Below, piece by piece: positions 46,179-55,687 of a stretch of 64,000 nt of DNA. The DNA lies in the NCBI GenBank assembly GCA_030018355.1, contig JASEFN010000004.1, positions 1-64,000 of the forward strand, read 5' to 3'. The translations under genes and the position numbers were made by a program. The notes beneath the pieces are model-generated. The model had not been told where the DNA came from and did no database searches. It was given only the letters and a program-made list of their open reading frames with translations. The stretch is from Caldisericia bacterium (GTDB taxonomy: Bacteria > Caldisericota > Caldisericia > B22-G15). Within the stretch, counting starts at the first letter, position 1, and each line of letters begins with the position of its first letter.

Positions 46179-48502
46179 TTCTCCTCCCTTATTTTATTAA
46201 AAACTCTTTCAAAAGTTATAGGTAATCTATTAATTTCTTTACCAATTGCTCTTGATATTGCATTTGAAAGAGCACCTGGAATACCTAAAATTGCTTCTTC
46301 CCCAATACCTCTTGCACCATATGGACCATCAAGTTGTGGAGTTTCAACAAAATCAATAATATATTCTGGGTGTTCTCCAAATCTTGGAATCTTGAAATCT
46401 CTTAAAGTATAATTTAAAACTCTTCCTCTTGAATCGAAAATAAATCCCTCTGTTGTTGAAAAACCTATCGCCATCTCAATCCCGCCAATAAATTGATTTT
46501 TAACAAGTTTTCTGTTTATTACATGACCTGCATCTATTACACAAACTGCCTTAAGTATTTTATAGTTTCCATCTCTTAAGTCAACTTCTACCTCAACCGC
46601 TTCTGCACCCATAGTATATTCAAGAGAGGGTTCACCCTTGCCTGTTTCTTTGTCAATATCAGTCAAAAATCTTGATATATATTTTCCTCTACCAATAATT
46701 GGTCCACCTATTGCATTACCATTTGGATAAACATATCCTAAAACAATATCTTTGAGTTCTAAAAATTTATTTTGATCTCCTAAGACATAAACTTTACCAT
46801 CTTTTAATTCTAAGTCTTCCTTAGGGCATCTTAGTACTTGTGCTGCTATTTCTTTTATTTGATTTATCGCATCATCACATGCCTCTAACACTGCTCTTCC
46901 AGCCATAACCAATGATCTACTTGCAGCAGTTGTCCAATCATGTGGAGATCTATCTGTTATAACTTCAGAAACCACATTTACTTTTGAAATGTCAATTTTA
47001 AATTTTGATGCAACAATTTGAGCAATTCCAGTTTGAGTTCCTGAACCTATCTCAACAACACCAACATTCACATTTATTGATCCATTCTCATTAAAAGTTA
47101 TTATTGCGCCTGCATCTGTATTTGGAGGAATCATAGGTGGTTTCCAAAAACATGCGAAACCTTTTGCTCTAACTTTATTTTCATCTATCTTTATATAATC
47201 ACCTTCATCCCATTTAATGAGTTCTTTAGCCCTTGTAATACATTTTCTTAAATCTCCAGTTGAATCATCCATTAGTTGTTGTGTTGGGGTTGTATCTCCT
47301 TTTTTGATTGCATTTATGTATCTTAATTCAACAGGATCTATATTCAATTTTTTACTTAGAATATCAATTGCTCTTTCAATTGCAAAACCAAGTTCAATAT
47401 GTCCGAAACCTCTATAAGCAGTTGCAAAAGGATGATTTGTATAAACACATAATGAATCGCATTTAACATTGGGAACATTATATGGTCCTGTACAAGATAT
47501 AGCCGCACCTCTTGATATGTTTACTGCATAATCTGCATAAGCACCTGAATCAAAAACATATAAAATATCCATTGCAGTTATCACTCCATCTTTTCTTGCA
47601 CCAATTTTTACTTTTCCATACATACCAATTCTGCCCGGTGATGAAATTAAATCTTCTTCTCTTTTATTAACAAGTTTAACTTTTCTTCCATTCACGCTTT
47701 TTGAAAGAATTAATGCTAAACCTTCAAGTTGTATTCCTGCTTTTCCACCAAATCCTCCACCAACTTTAGGGGCAATTATTTTTATTTTTTCATGTGGAAT
47801 ACCAAAAAATTTACTCAATAGATTTCTTACAACAAAAGGTGCTTGTGTAGAAGAATAAATAACTACCATACCATCAGGTAAAATTTCTGCAATTACTGCT
47901 CTTGGTTCAAGCGCTACATGATCACCTGGTGGAAGACAAAACTCCTCTTCTATAATTACATCAGCCTCTTTAAATCCTTTTTCAATATCTCCTTTCCTAA
48001 TTTTTGTTCTATTTGCGACATTGGTTCCCGGTTCTGGATGAATACTTGGAATATGTGAATATTTTTCCATTTCCTCATGAATAATTGGTGCATTTTCTTT
48101 TAAGGCATCAAGTGGATTTCCAACAAAAGGAAGCGGTTCATATTCAACTTTTATAAGTTTAACTGCTCTCTCTGCGATCTCTTCATTATCAGCAACAACT
48201 GCTGCAACTGGTTCTCCAAAATATCTTACTTTATCTATTGCAAGAGGTGGTTTATCACCAAGATAAATTCCAAAAAGAATTGGATAATCTTTCCCTAAAA
48301 CTATTGCCCTAACTCCTTCAATCTTTTTAGCCTCTTCAATGTTTATTGATTTTATTTTTGCATGTGAAAGTGGACTTGTTAATAATCTTGCATGTAAAAG
48401 ATCAGGAAAATTTAAATCATTTGTATAAATTGCTTTTCCAGACACTTTTAAAAATCCATCTATTCTACTAATTTCCTCTCCAATATAATTAAATTCACTC
48501 AT
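46175..48502 (-). CDS. Molybdenum hydroxylase large (molybdopterin-binding) subunit
   Basis: 775 residues of the xanthine dehydrogenase/aldehyde oxidase family. Molybdopterin contacts are visible in KVGGGFGGKAGIQLEG, TAYRGFGHIELGFAIE and SGTQTGIAQIVA, and the catalytic Glu in GARGIGEEAILG near residue 730. The AYRGFGH loop lacks the Cys of Mo/Cu CO dehydrogenase (AYRCSFR), so this is not CODH. Substrate (purine, nicotinate, aldehyde, other heterocycle) is undetermined. First gene of the large-medium-small-GDPD operon. Confidence 0.94.
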   Translation of the reverse strand: MSEFNYIGEEISRIDGFLKVSGKAIYTNDLNFPDLLHARLLTSPLSHAKIKSINIEEAKKIEGVRAIVLGKDYPILFGIYLGDKPPLAIDKVRYFGEPVAAVVADNEEIAERAVKLIKVEYEPLPFVGNPLDALKENAPIIHEEMEKYSHIPSIHPEPGTNVANRTKIRKGDIEKGFKEADVIIEEEFCLPPGDHVALEPRAVIAEILPDGMVVIYSSTQAPFVVRNLLSKFFGIPHEKIKIIAPKVGGGFGGKAGIQLEGLALILSKSVNGRKVKLVNKREEDLISSPGRIGMYGKVKIGARKDGVITAMDILYVFDSGAYADYAVNISRGAAISCTGPYNVPNVKCDSLCVYTNHPFATAYRGFGHIELGFAIERAIDILSKKLNIDPVELRYINAIKKGDTTPTQQLMDDSTGDLRKCITRAKELIKWDEGDYIKIDENKVRAKGFACFWKPPMIPPNTDAGAIITFNENGSINVNVGVVEIGSGTQTGIAQIVASKFKIDISKVNVVSEVITDRSPHDWTTAASRSLVMAGRAVLEACDDAINQIKEIAAQVLRCPKEDLELKDGKVYVLGDQNKFLELKDIVLGYVYPNGNAIGGPIIGRGKYISRFLTDIDKETGKGEPSLEYTMGAEAVEVEVDLRDGNYKILKAVCVIDAGHVINRKLVKNQFIGGIEMAIGFSTTEGFIFDSRGRVLNYTLRDFKIPRFGEHPEYIIDFVETPQLDGPYGARGIGEEAILGIPGALSNAISRAIGKEINRLPITFERVFNKIREEK

Positions 48503-48522
48503 AAAACCACCCTCATAATTTT

Positions 48523-48551
48523 ATTATAAAATTATAATTGTTTTAATTCAA
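48523..48551 (-). promoter_or_regulatory. Promoter of the molybdenum hydroxylase operon
   Basis: TTGAAT (48546-48551), 17-nt spacer, TATAAT (48523-48528) on the minus strand, about 20 nt before the ATG at 48502, with GAGGGTGG as Shine-Dalgarno. No operator palindrome seen. Confidence 0.72.
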
Positions 48552-48554
48552 AAT

Positions 48555-49604
48555 TTAGGGAAAAATTTTCATTGATTTTAGATGTATTGGTGGTAATGAC
48601 ACGCCCTTTTGTGGAAAAGATGATGCTTCTGGTTTATCTGAAAGTCCTAATACCTTCGCATCTCTATCTTTTGCTTTACATATTATTTCATAAACTTCTC
48701 TTGTTATCATTATCTCTTCTTCCAACAAAATATCTTGAGGTGTTTCATCATTTAAAAAATCCATTCTTTTTATTGTTTTTTCAAATTCTTTATATCTAAA
48801 TTCAATAAAGGGTGTCTGATCATAATTTTCGATTCTTAAAATGCAATTTTTGAGTAATTCAATAAATTTAGAGCTTTTTCTAGTTTTTTTTAAGATAGTT
48901 TTTAAAAAAGTCAATTTATCAATATGTATTCCTTTTTCAAATTCATCAAGAAATTTACTAAATGGGTATAAATCTAAATAAAAAAGAATTGTTAAAAGAG
49001 TCACTATATCTTGATTGTCTTCTGTAAATGAATGATATTTTTTTTCATTTAACTTTTGGTAAATTTCAAAAAACTTTTTTTCATCATAATTACCTATAAT
49101 TTCATTTGCTATTTCCTTTATAGCATCAAATCTTGCTTTTGTAATAGATAAATCATTTCTTCCTTTTGCACCAATTATAGTTTTATCAATATCTACAATA
49201 AAAATTGTATATTTATCCACTTTTATTTCTAACTCATCAAAAATATCCTTAAGATTTTCCCATCTATTATTAATTATTATATTATTATGTCTCACCCTTT
49301 CACCCTTTCCCTCTGTTATTATTCCAAAAACTTCATATTTATTTAGAGCAGTCAAGTTTTCAACAACTGATTTATCATTTAAAAATGTATCACCTATATA
49401 AATCACCCTTTTAAATTCTCCAATTAATTCAATTAAATATGATAAAACCTTTACATATTCTTTATCTTTTTTTCTTGGAAGAAAATTCAGTGAAAGAGTG
49501 TCTTTTATTTTTAAAAAATTAGGCAAATTTTTTTTAACAATATTTAACTCTCTATAAATAATATAATCTTCAAATATATTATTTAAAACATCTCTTTTAT
49601 ACAT
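48555..49604 (-). CDS. HAD-like protein with motifs in permuted order
   Basis: 349 residues. A HAD motif I-like DIDKT (138-142, after the hydrophobic strand TIFIVDI) is followed by a helical cap-sized region, and a motif II-like GLSDKPEAS sits at 320-328 with Lys 343/346 beyond it. A motif IV-like YIGDTFLND (69-77) with its usual trailing strand lies before motif I rather than at the C-terminus. This is the order expected from a circular permutation. It is not a family I recognise. It follows asd by 2 nt in the thrC-lysC-asd operon, so a link to amino-acid metabolism is possible. Confidence 0.6.
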   Translation of the reverse strand: MYKRDVLNNIFEDYIIYRELNIVKKNLPNFLKIKDTLSLNFLPRKKDKEYVKVLSYLIELIGEFKRVIYIGDTFLNDKSVVENLTALNKYEVFGIITEGKGERVRHNNIIINNRWENLKDIFDELEIKVDKYTIFIVDIDKTIIGAKGRNDLSITKARFDAIKEIANEIIGNYDEKKFFEIYQKLNEKKYHSFTEDNQDIVTLLTILFYLDLYPFSKFLDEFEKGIHIDKLTFLKTILKKTRKSSKFIELLKNCILRIENYDQTPFIEFRYKEFEKTIKRMDFLNDETPQDILLEEEIMITREVYEIICKAKDRDAKVLGLSDKPEASSFPQKGVSLPPIHLKSMKIFP

Positions 49605-49606
49605 TA

Positions 49607-50641
49607 CTATACCTTAATATAATTTAATTTATATAAAATTTCAGCATTTAACACACTTCCACCAGCTGCACCTCTTATTGTATTGTGAACTAAGGATGTA
49701 AAAGTAAATGTGAAAAAAGAACTCTTTTTAATCCTACCAATGGAAATTGACATACCTTTATCAATATTCGAATCAAGAATAGGTTGAGGTCTAGTTTGTT
49801 CATCAAATATTCTTAACACTTTTTTTGGAGAAGTTGGTAAATTTAACTTTTGGGGTTCACCTTTAAAATCTTCTAAAATTTCTTTTATCTTTTCTACATC
49901 CACTTCTTTATCTGTTTCTACAAAATTTATTATCATATGACCATCTCTTATTGGAACTCTATTACACCTTGCCTCAACATCAAAATTTGCTGATAGAAAA
50001 CCATCTTTTGTAAACTTACCTAATATTTTTCTTAATTCAATTTCAATCTTTTCTTCTTCATTTTCAATATACGGTATTATATTATTAATAATTTTCATTG
50101 ATGGAAGCCCTGAGACTCCTGCGCCAGAAATTGCTTGCATTGATACAGATAAAACTCTTTTAATTCCCAATTTTTCTTTTATTGGTTTAAGAGGAATTGC
50201 GATACCTGTTGTTGTACAATTTGGATTTGTTACTATAAAACCGGCTCTTTTTTGAAATTTAATTGATTCAATATGTTCTAAATTTACTTCAGGAATAAGT
50301 ATAGGAACAAATTTATCGTATCTATGTGAACTTGAGTTACTAAATACATAATAACCCTTTTTTGAAAGTTCATCTTCTATTTCAAAAGAGATCTCTTTTG
50401 GTAATGCAGAAAAGATAATTTTACTTTCCAATTTATCATTAATTGATTTTAATTTTATCTCTTTTATCTCATCATTTAACTCTTCCTCAATAAGCCAATC
50501 AACTGAATCTAAAAATCTTCTCCCTTTTTTATTTTCACTTGCACACAACTCCTTTATTTTAAAAAATGGATGATTTTGCAAAATTGAAATAAATCTTTGC
50601 CCTACAATTCCTGTTGCGCCTAAAATAGCTACCTCAACCAT
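49607..50641 (-). CDS. asd: Aspartate-semialdehyde dehydrogenase
   Basis: 344 residues. Rossmann start VAILGATGIVGQRFISIL, catalytic Cys in NPNCTTTGIAIPLKPI (around residue 149) and the downstream SMQAISGAGVSG. NCTTTG rather than NCSTIQ places it with the archaeal/fungal-like ASADH group. I chose ATG 50641 because AGGTGATG lies at proper spacing; GTG 50653 and ATG 50650 are in-frame alternatives. It begins 1 nt after the lysC stop. Produces the branch-point metabolite for threonine, methionine and lysine. Confidence 0.94.
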   Translation of the reverse strand: MVEVAILGATGIVGQRFISILQNHPFFKIKELCASENKKGRRFLDSVDWLIEEELNDEIKEIKLKSINDKLESKIIFSALPKEISFEIEDELSKKGYYVFSNSSSHRYDKFVPILIPEVNLEHIESIKFQKRAGFIVTNPNCTTTGIAIPLKPIKEKLGIKRVLSVSMQAISGAGVSGLPSMKIINNIIPYIENEEEKIEIELRKILGKFTKDGFLSANFDVEARCNRVPIRDGHMIINFVETDKEVDVEKIKEILEDFKGEPQKLNLPTSPKKVLRIFDEQTRPQPILDSNIDKGMSISIGRIKKSSFFTFTFTSLVHNTIRGAAGGSVLNAEILYKLNYIKV

Positions 50642-50642
50642 G

Positions 50643-52016
50643 TTACTCATCACCTAATTTTAACTCATCATGTAATATATTAACAGCATTAATAACATCG
50701 CTATCTTTTACAATGAATGAGATATTATATTCTGATGAACCTTGTGCTATCGCTATTATATTAATTTTGTTATTACCAAGAATCGAAAAAATTTTCCCTG
50801 CAATACCATATCTTCCTTTCATTTTTGCACCAATTATTGATATTATTGAAACATCGTTATCAACAACTATACTATCAATTTCTTTTCTTTTTAATTCTTC
50901 TTTAAACTCAGAATATAATCTTTCAACCAATTTTTCACTCTCGTTTCTTTTTACAACAAAACAGATATTTTGTTCAGAAGAAGATTGGGATATCATTAAA
51001 ACATTTGTTTTTAATTCAAAAGCATTTTTGAAAACTCTAAAAGAAATTCCAGGAACTCCAAGCATTCCCTTTCCATTAACACTAATAAGAGAAATATCTT
51101 GAATAAAAGTTATTGCTTTAATAAACTTTTCATCATCAATTAAATCACATATTAAAGTTCCTTCACTCTTTGGATTAAATGTATTCAGAATTCTTACAGG
51201 AATTTTTCTATCAATTACTGGAAGTAAAGAACGTGGATGTAAAACCTTGGCACCATAATAAGAAAGTTCTGCTGCTTCAATATAAGATAGATATTTTATT
51301 GTTTTAGCATTTTTAACATATTTAGGATCTGAAGTTAAGACACCGTCTACATCAGTATAAATTCTTACTTCATCTGCATTTAAAAGTCTTCCCAAAATTG
51401 TTGCTGAAAAATCAGAACCACCTCTACCAAGAGTAGTTATAAAACCACTCTTTGTTTTTCCAATAAAACCAGTAATAACTGGTACTATTCCATCAATAAT
51501 TAGAGGAACAATTATTTTATCAACAAGAGGTTGTGATTCTTCATAAATTGGATTTGCATTTCCAAAATTATCATCTGTAATTAAAAAGAGATTTGAATCA
51601 ACTGGAATAGATTTCAATTTATTTCTTTTGAAATATTCAGAAACAACTCTTACATTCATTCTTTCACCAAAAGAAAGTATAGTATCAAAAGCCCTTGGAG
51701 TTACTTCTCCTAAAATTTTTATACTGTTTAATATTGAGTGTAGTTCCTCAAGTAGTTCTTCAACTTCTTTTAAATTTTCACCAAATAACTCGTTCATAAT
51801 ATTTCTGTGTTTTGTTTTTATCCTTTCAAACTCTAAGAGATACTCTTGAGAACCATCTTTTGCAAAATTTGTTGCTCTTATTAGTGCATCAGTTATGCCG
51901 CTCATTGCTGAAACAACAATGGCCTTATCATCCTTAACTCCCTCAACTATCTCTTTCACCTTTTTTATAATTTCACTATCACCAACAGATGTTCCACCAA
52001 ACTTTAAAACTTTCAT
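50643..52016 (-). CDS. lysC: Aspartate kinase
   Basis: 457 residues. Kinase domain with KFGGTSVGD at the N-terminus, SFGERMNVRVVSEY and GFITTLGRGGSDFSATILG, then two C-terminal ACT domains (about 300-457) that usually bind lysine or threonine for feedback control. It overlaps thrC by 4 nt. No homoserine dehydrogenase domain is fused. No lysine riboswitch lies in front of the gene, which is internal to the operon. Confidence 0.96.
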   Translation of the reverse strand: MKVLKFGGTSVGDSEIIKKVKEIVEGVKDDKAIVVSAMSGITDALIRATNFAKDGSQEYLLEFERIKTKHRNIMNELFGENLKEVEELLEELHSILNSIKILGEVTPRAFDTILSFGERMNVRVVSEYFKRNKLKSIPVDSNLFLITDDNFGNANPIYEESQPLVDKIIVPLIIDGIVPVITGFIGKTKSGFITTLGRGGSDFSATILGRLLNADEVRIYTDVDGVLTSDPKYVKNAKTIKYLSYIEAAELSYYGAKVLHPRSLLPVIDRKIPVRILNTFNPKSEGTLICDLIDDEKFIKAITFIQDISLISVNGKGMLGVPGISFRVFKNAFELKTNVLMISQSSSEQNICFVVKRNESEKLVERLYSEFKEELKRKEIDSIVVDNDVSIISIIGAKMKGRYGIAGKIFSILGNNKINIIAIAQGSSEYNISFIVKDSDVINAVNILHDELKLGDE

Positions 52017-53275
52017 ACCACTTCCAAAACATTTAATATTTTTCTCTCTATCTCTTTTTTCTCATTTTTAACAGTAACAATTCTTTCTTTTATCTCTTCA
52101 AATCTCTCACTCATTTCAATAACAATATTTGGATCTTTTAACATATTTCCAGTTAAAATTAAAAGAGGTATTTCTCCTTTTTTAATAATCCCATTTTGAA
52201 TTAGTTTTTTTAAACCCGCAACTGTTGCAGCAGATGATGGTTCACATCCAAAACCTAAAGAGTCTAATTCAATTTTGGCTTTTAAAATTTCTTCATCTGA
52301 CACAACTTCTACAACTCCTTTTGTAAATTCAATTGCAAATCTTGCCTTCTCTATATTTACTGGATTACCAATTCTTATAGCGGTTGCAACTGTTTCTGCT
52401 CTTTGAGGAATAAATTCTTTAAAGCCACTCTTAAAATAGTTATAAAATGGACTTGCTTTTAGTGCTTGTATAACAGCAATTTTGGGTATTTTATCAATTA
52501 TTTTAAATTTAAAGAGTTCAAAAAGGACCTTTCCAAAACTTGAACTATTTCCTAAATTTCCTCCTGGAACAATAATCCAATCTGGTATTTCCCAATTTAA
52601 AAAGAAGAATGAATCTATAATAATTGTTTTTTGTCCTTCTAATCTTATAGGATTCAAAGAATTTAGTAAATAAATTTTATATTTTGAAGAGATATCTTTC
52701 ACAATTCTCATTGCATCATCAAAATCACCTTCTATTTCAAAAATATTTGCACCAAAGGATAAAACTTGAGATAGTTTTCCAAGTGCAACTTTTCCTTTTG
52801 GTATAAGAACAATACATTTACTTTTAGAAAGCGATGAATATGCAGCGAGAGAACTTGAGGTATTACCAGTAGAGGCACAAATGAAGGTGTTAAAGCCCAA
52901 TTTTTTACCAATAGAAACTCCGACTGTCATTCCTCTATCTTTAAATGAACCAGTGGGATTTTCTCCTTCATGTTTTATATAAATTTTATTTAAGCCATAA
53001 AAGTTATTTATTTCATATAAATTTGTTTTCCCTTCTGGATATGTGATAATTTCTTTTTCTTCTAAATCAAAAACCAATTCTCTATATCTCCAAACCCCGC
53101 TCTGATCAATTTTTTTCTTGCTACTTAATCTTTTTTCCCAAATATCTTTGAGAGACGATAAATTTTCTTCCTCTTTTATAAATATTTCAAGAGGTCCACC
53201 ACAATCACATTTAATTCTTAAATCAAATAAATCATATTCCTTTTTACATATAAAACATCTTAGAACTCTTTTCAT
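52013..53275 (-). CDS. thrC: Threonine synthase
   Basis: 420 residues from ATG 53275. It starts with a zinc-ribbon (CFICKKEY then KCDCGG) typical of the long threonine synthases. The PLP Lys lies in GENPTGSFKDRGMTVGV, the phosphate-binding loop is STGNTSSSLAAYS. The upstream in-frame extension to 53347 is Lys/Asn-rich, overlaps the MBL gene and has no family similarity, so I left it out. Homoserine kinase and homoserine dehydrogenase genes are not adjacent. Confidence 0.94.
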   Translation of the reverse strand: MKRVLRCFICKKEYDLFDLRIKCDCGGPLEIFIKEEENLSSLKDIWEKRLSSKKKIDQSGVWRYRELVFDLEEKEIITYPEGKTNLYEINNFYGLNKIYIKHEGENPTGSFKDRGMTVGVSIGKKLGFNTFICASTGNTSSSLAAYSSLSKSKCIVLIPKGKVALGKLSQVLSFGANIFEIEGDFDDAMRIVKDISSKYKIYLLNSLNPIRLEGQKTIIIDSFFFLNWEIPDWIIVPGGNLGNSSSFGKVLFELFKFKIIDKIPKIAVIQALKASPFYNYFKSGFKEFIPQRAETVATAIRIGNPVNIEKARFAIEFTKGVVEVVSDEEILKAKIELDSLGFGCEPSSAATVAGLKKLIQNGIIKKGEIPLLILTGNMLKDPNIVIEMSERFEEIKERIVTVKNEKKEIERKILNVLEVV

Positions 53276-53309
53276 AGTGATCTTTTTAAATTTGTTTTTA
53301 AAAATTAAA

Positions 53310-54188
53310 TTATATTTTATTAAATTTTTTATAAAATACAACACCATTTTTAATTTTTATTTGAACCTCACCCCTATCTTTTAATTCATTTAATAACGAA
53401 AGAATTGAACTTTTAATTAAAGTTGCTACAATGTAAGAATCTATATTTAAATTTAATATATAAATTATATTTTCGATATTTTCATAATTTTTAATTATTT
53501 TTAAGATATCATCTTTAATTTTTCTTAAAACTTCTATATTTTCATCTATTATTTTTATTCCCTCATTTTTCTTATAAACTTCTCCATGTGATGGAAGAAT
53601 AAAGTCAAAATCAAAGTTTTTAATAATTTCCATTTTTTCTAAAAATTTATAATAAGAGTGGAAATATGGAATAATGTATTTTTGAAGAATCTGTGTAGAA
53701 AAAAAAGAATCAGAAGAAAATAAAACCTTATTGAATAAAATTCCAATCATTCCAATAGAATGGCCTGAAAGATCAATTATTTTTAAATCTTCATTATCTA
53801 TAGAAAAAACATTTTCATCAATTAAAACTTTTTCTGACATTACCCATTTGTTTAAAAAATCTTTGGGAGGATTTCCACCTAAAGATAGATATATTGGTTC
53901 TAAATTAGGATTTTCAATAAATGTTTTTTCCAAAGGAGATGAATAGATTTTTAAATTTAGAGTTTCTTTTATGTACTTTGCTCCACCAGTATGATCTGCA
54001 TGGTGATGAGTTAATATTAAATTTTCCACATTTATTTTTTTATCTTCTAAAATTTTCTTAACTTTTCTACTTTTATCTTTATCAATTGGAGAATCAACCA
54101 AATAAAAAGAAGAACCTGCCTCAAAAAGAGGCAGGTTTGTTGTATCTTTAATAAAATAAATCCCTTCTTTAATCCTTACTAATTCCAA
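53310..54188 (-). CDS. MBL-fold metallohydrolase
   Basis: 292 residues. Zinc-site motif HHHADH (61-66) in LILTHHHADHTGGAKYI, further ligands in DLSGHSIGMIGI, FSSDSFF and LPSHGEVY. The C-terminal 80 residues resemble the helical/winged-helix tail of glyoxalase-II-like or LACTB2-like MBL proteins. Start is TTG 54188 with GAGGA upstream. The substrate is unknown. It lies between the radical SAM gene (14 nt) and thrC (34 nt). Confidence 0.82.
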   Translation of the reverse strand: MELVRIKEGIYFIKDTTNLPLFEAGSSFYLVDSPIDKDKSRKVKKILEDKKINVENLILTHHHADHTGGAKYIKETLNLKIYSSPLEKTFIENPNLEPIYLSLGGNPPKDFLNKWVMSEKVLIDENVFSIDNEDLKIIDLSGHSIGMIGILFNKVLFSSDSFFSTQILQKYIIPYFHSYYKFLEKMEIIKNFDFDFILPSHGEVYKKNEGIKIIDENIEVLRKIKDDILKIIKNYENIENIIYILNLNIDSYIVATLIKSSILSLLNELKDRGEVQIKIKNGVVFYKKFNKI

Positions 54189-54202
54189 ATTTATTCCTCA
54201 GT

Positions 54203-55687
54203 TTATTTTGCTTCTTTTATTAACTTTTCTTCTCTCTCTTTTTTTCTTTTTAAAATTTCTTCATATCTTTTTCTTTTTTCAAGAGCCTCTTTATTTAATC
54301 TCTCCTTTTTTGCTTCTATTGCCTTTTTTGCTGCCTCTTTAAACTTTTCAAAGATGGGCTCCTTTTGCCATACTTCATTCATAACTTTTGCAACTTCTTT
54401 TGAATAATTATCAAGATCACTCATAAGTTTTTCATCTGTTGCAATTAAGTCTGCATCAAGATCAGTTGCTTTGGGTTTTGTTTTTCTATAAATATATCTA
54501 AAAACTTTTGGTTCATCTATTATCTCACATGGCATAAGTAAATTTTTATTGAATGGTTGAAACTTTCTAATATAAGTAAACAGTGGTGATTTTAAAATTT
54601 CAATCAAACTTTTTTCTTTGATGTTTCCACCTGAAAAATGTAAGAAAATACAAGGTTCTACTTCTCCTTTGTGATTAATATGAATATATCTTCTTCCACC
54701 CGCAATACATCCAGTTACAAATGGTGCGTCATTCCAGAAATCCATTGGCCAAATTGGTTTATTTTCTCTTGCCCATCTAATAAAATCGCCAAGTTTTTTT
54801 CTCTGTTCAGGAGTTGCCATAAGTTCTTGAGATGGTTCTCTTCCAACTGGCATATAAAGGAAATACCAACCCCAGAATGCACCTTTTTCTATTAACATAT
54901 CAAGAAACTCTTCGCTTGTTACAGTATCTGCATTAAGTTTTGTATAAGTTGTGGAATAACCAAACAAAATTCCATTTTCTCTTAGGAGATCCATTGCATT
55001 CATTAATTTTTTAAAAACACCTTTTCCTCTTCTAAAATCTGTTTCTTCTTCAAAACCTTCGATACTTAAAACTGGCATTACATTTCCAACCTCTTTTATC
55101 TTTTTAACCATTTCTTCATCAAGAAGAGTTCCATTTGTAAATACCTGAAATGCGCAATCTGAATGTTTCTTGTAAATTTCAAACATATCTTCTCTTATAA
55201 ATGGTTCTCCACCAAGAATAGTGTAAAGATATGTGCCAAGTTGTTTACCCTCTGTGATTATTTTGTCAACAATTTCAAGAGGAAGATCATCCTTTTTAGT
55301 GTATTCACCAGCATAACAACCAATGCATCTTAAATTGCATCTCATTGTTGGACTTATAAGAATTGTAAAAAGACCTGGAACACCAAATTTTTTCTCTGCT
55401 TCATTATTTTTTTGAACACCAATAAGAAGAGTATTAACAAAGAAGTTATAACCAAGTCGTGTAAGCATATTTTCATCAACTCTTTTAATAACACCAGTGA
55501 TTAATTTCCAGTAGTTATCTTTATGTATATTCTTTTTTGCAGCTTCTATTTGATCTTTATACATTTTAATCGGAGTTATGGCTTTCATAAAATCTAAAAT
55601 CTTGTCAAGATTTTTATCTGGATCCTTTTTAGCATATAAAAGAGTCTTTTTAACAAGAAAACCTGCTATGGCTTGTTTAATACCCAT
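54203..55687 (-). CDS. Radical SAM protein
   Basis: 494 residues. The 4Fe-4S triad is Cys117-x3-Cys121-x2-Cys124 in TMRCNLRCIGCYAGEY, followed by the SAM-binding TILGGEPFIREDMFEI. Later cysteines (VTGCIAGGRRYIHINHKGEVEPCIFLHF, and LLMPCEI) form a SPASM-like auxiliary-cluster region. A 75-residue Lys/Glu-rich helical tail ends the protein. Such proteins often modify peptides or act in heme/menaquinone-like pathways; the substrate here is unknown. ATG 55687 follows GGAGGTGA. The regulator gene upstream overlaps it slightly. Confidence 0.88.
   Translation of the reverse strand: MGIKQAIAGFLVKKTLLYAKKDPDKNLDKILDFMKAITPIKMYKDQIEAAKKNIHKDNYWKLITGVIKRVDENMLTRLGYNFFVNTLLIGVQKNNEAEKKFGVPGLFTILISPTMRCNLRCIGCYAGEYTKKDDLPLEIVDKIITEGKQLGTYLYTILGGEPFIREDMFEIYKKHSDCAFQVFTNGTLLDEEMVKKIKEVGNVMPVLSIEGFEEETDFRRGKGVFKKLMNAMDLLRENGILFGYSTTYTKLNADTVTSEEFLDMLIEKGAFWGWYFLYMPVGREPSQELMATPEQRKKLGDFIRWARENKPIWPMDFWNDAPFVTGCIAGGRRYIHINHKGEVEPCIFLHFSGGNIKEKSLIEILKSPLFTYIRKFQPFNKNLLMPCEIIDEPKVFRYIYRKTKPKATDLDADLIATDEKLMSDLDNYSKEVAKVMNEVWQKEPIFEKFKEAAKKAIEAKKERLNKEALEKRKRYEEILKRKKEREEKLIKEAK

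Noticed and set aside
46175-48502. Carbon monoxide dehydrogenase (CoxL)
   Set aside because: The active-site loop reads AYRGFGH and lacks the Cys of AYRCSFR that binds copper in aerobic CODH.
50641-52100. Lysine riboswitch controlling lysC
   Set aside because: lysC begins inside the end of thrC and leaves no untranslated leader for an aptamer.
53276-53347. N-terminal extension of threonine synthase
   Set aside because: The extra 24 residues are low-complexity Lys/Asn/Ile, overlap the MBL gene and precede the natural zinc-ribbon start.
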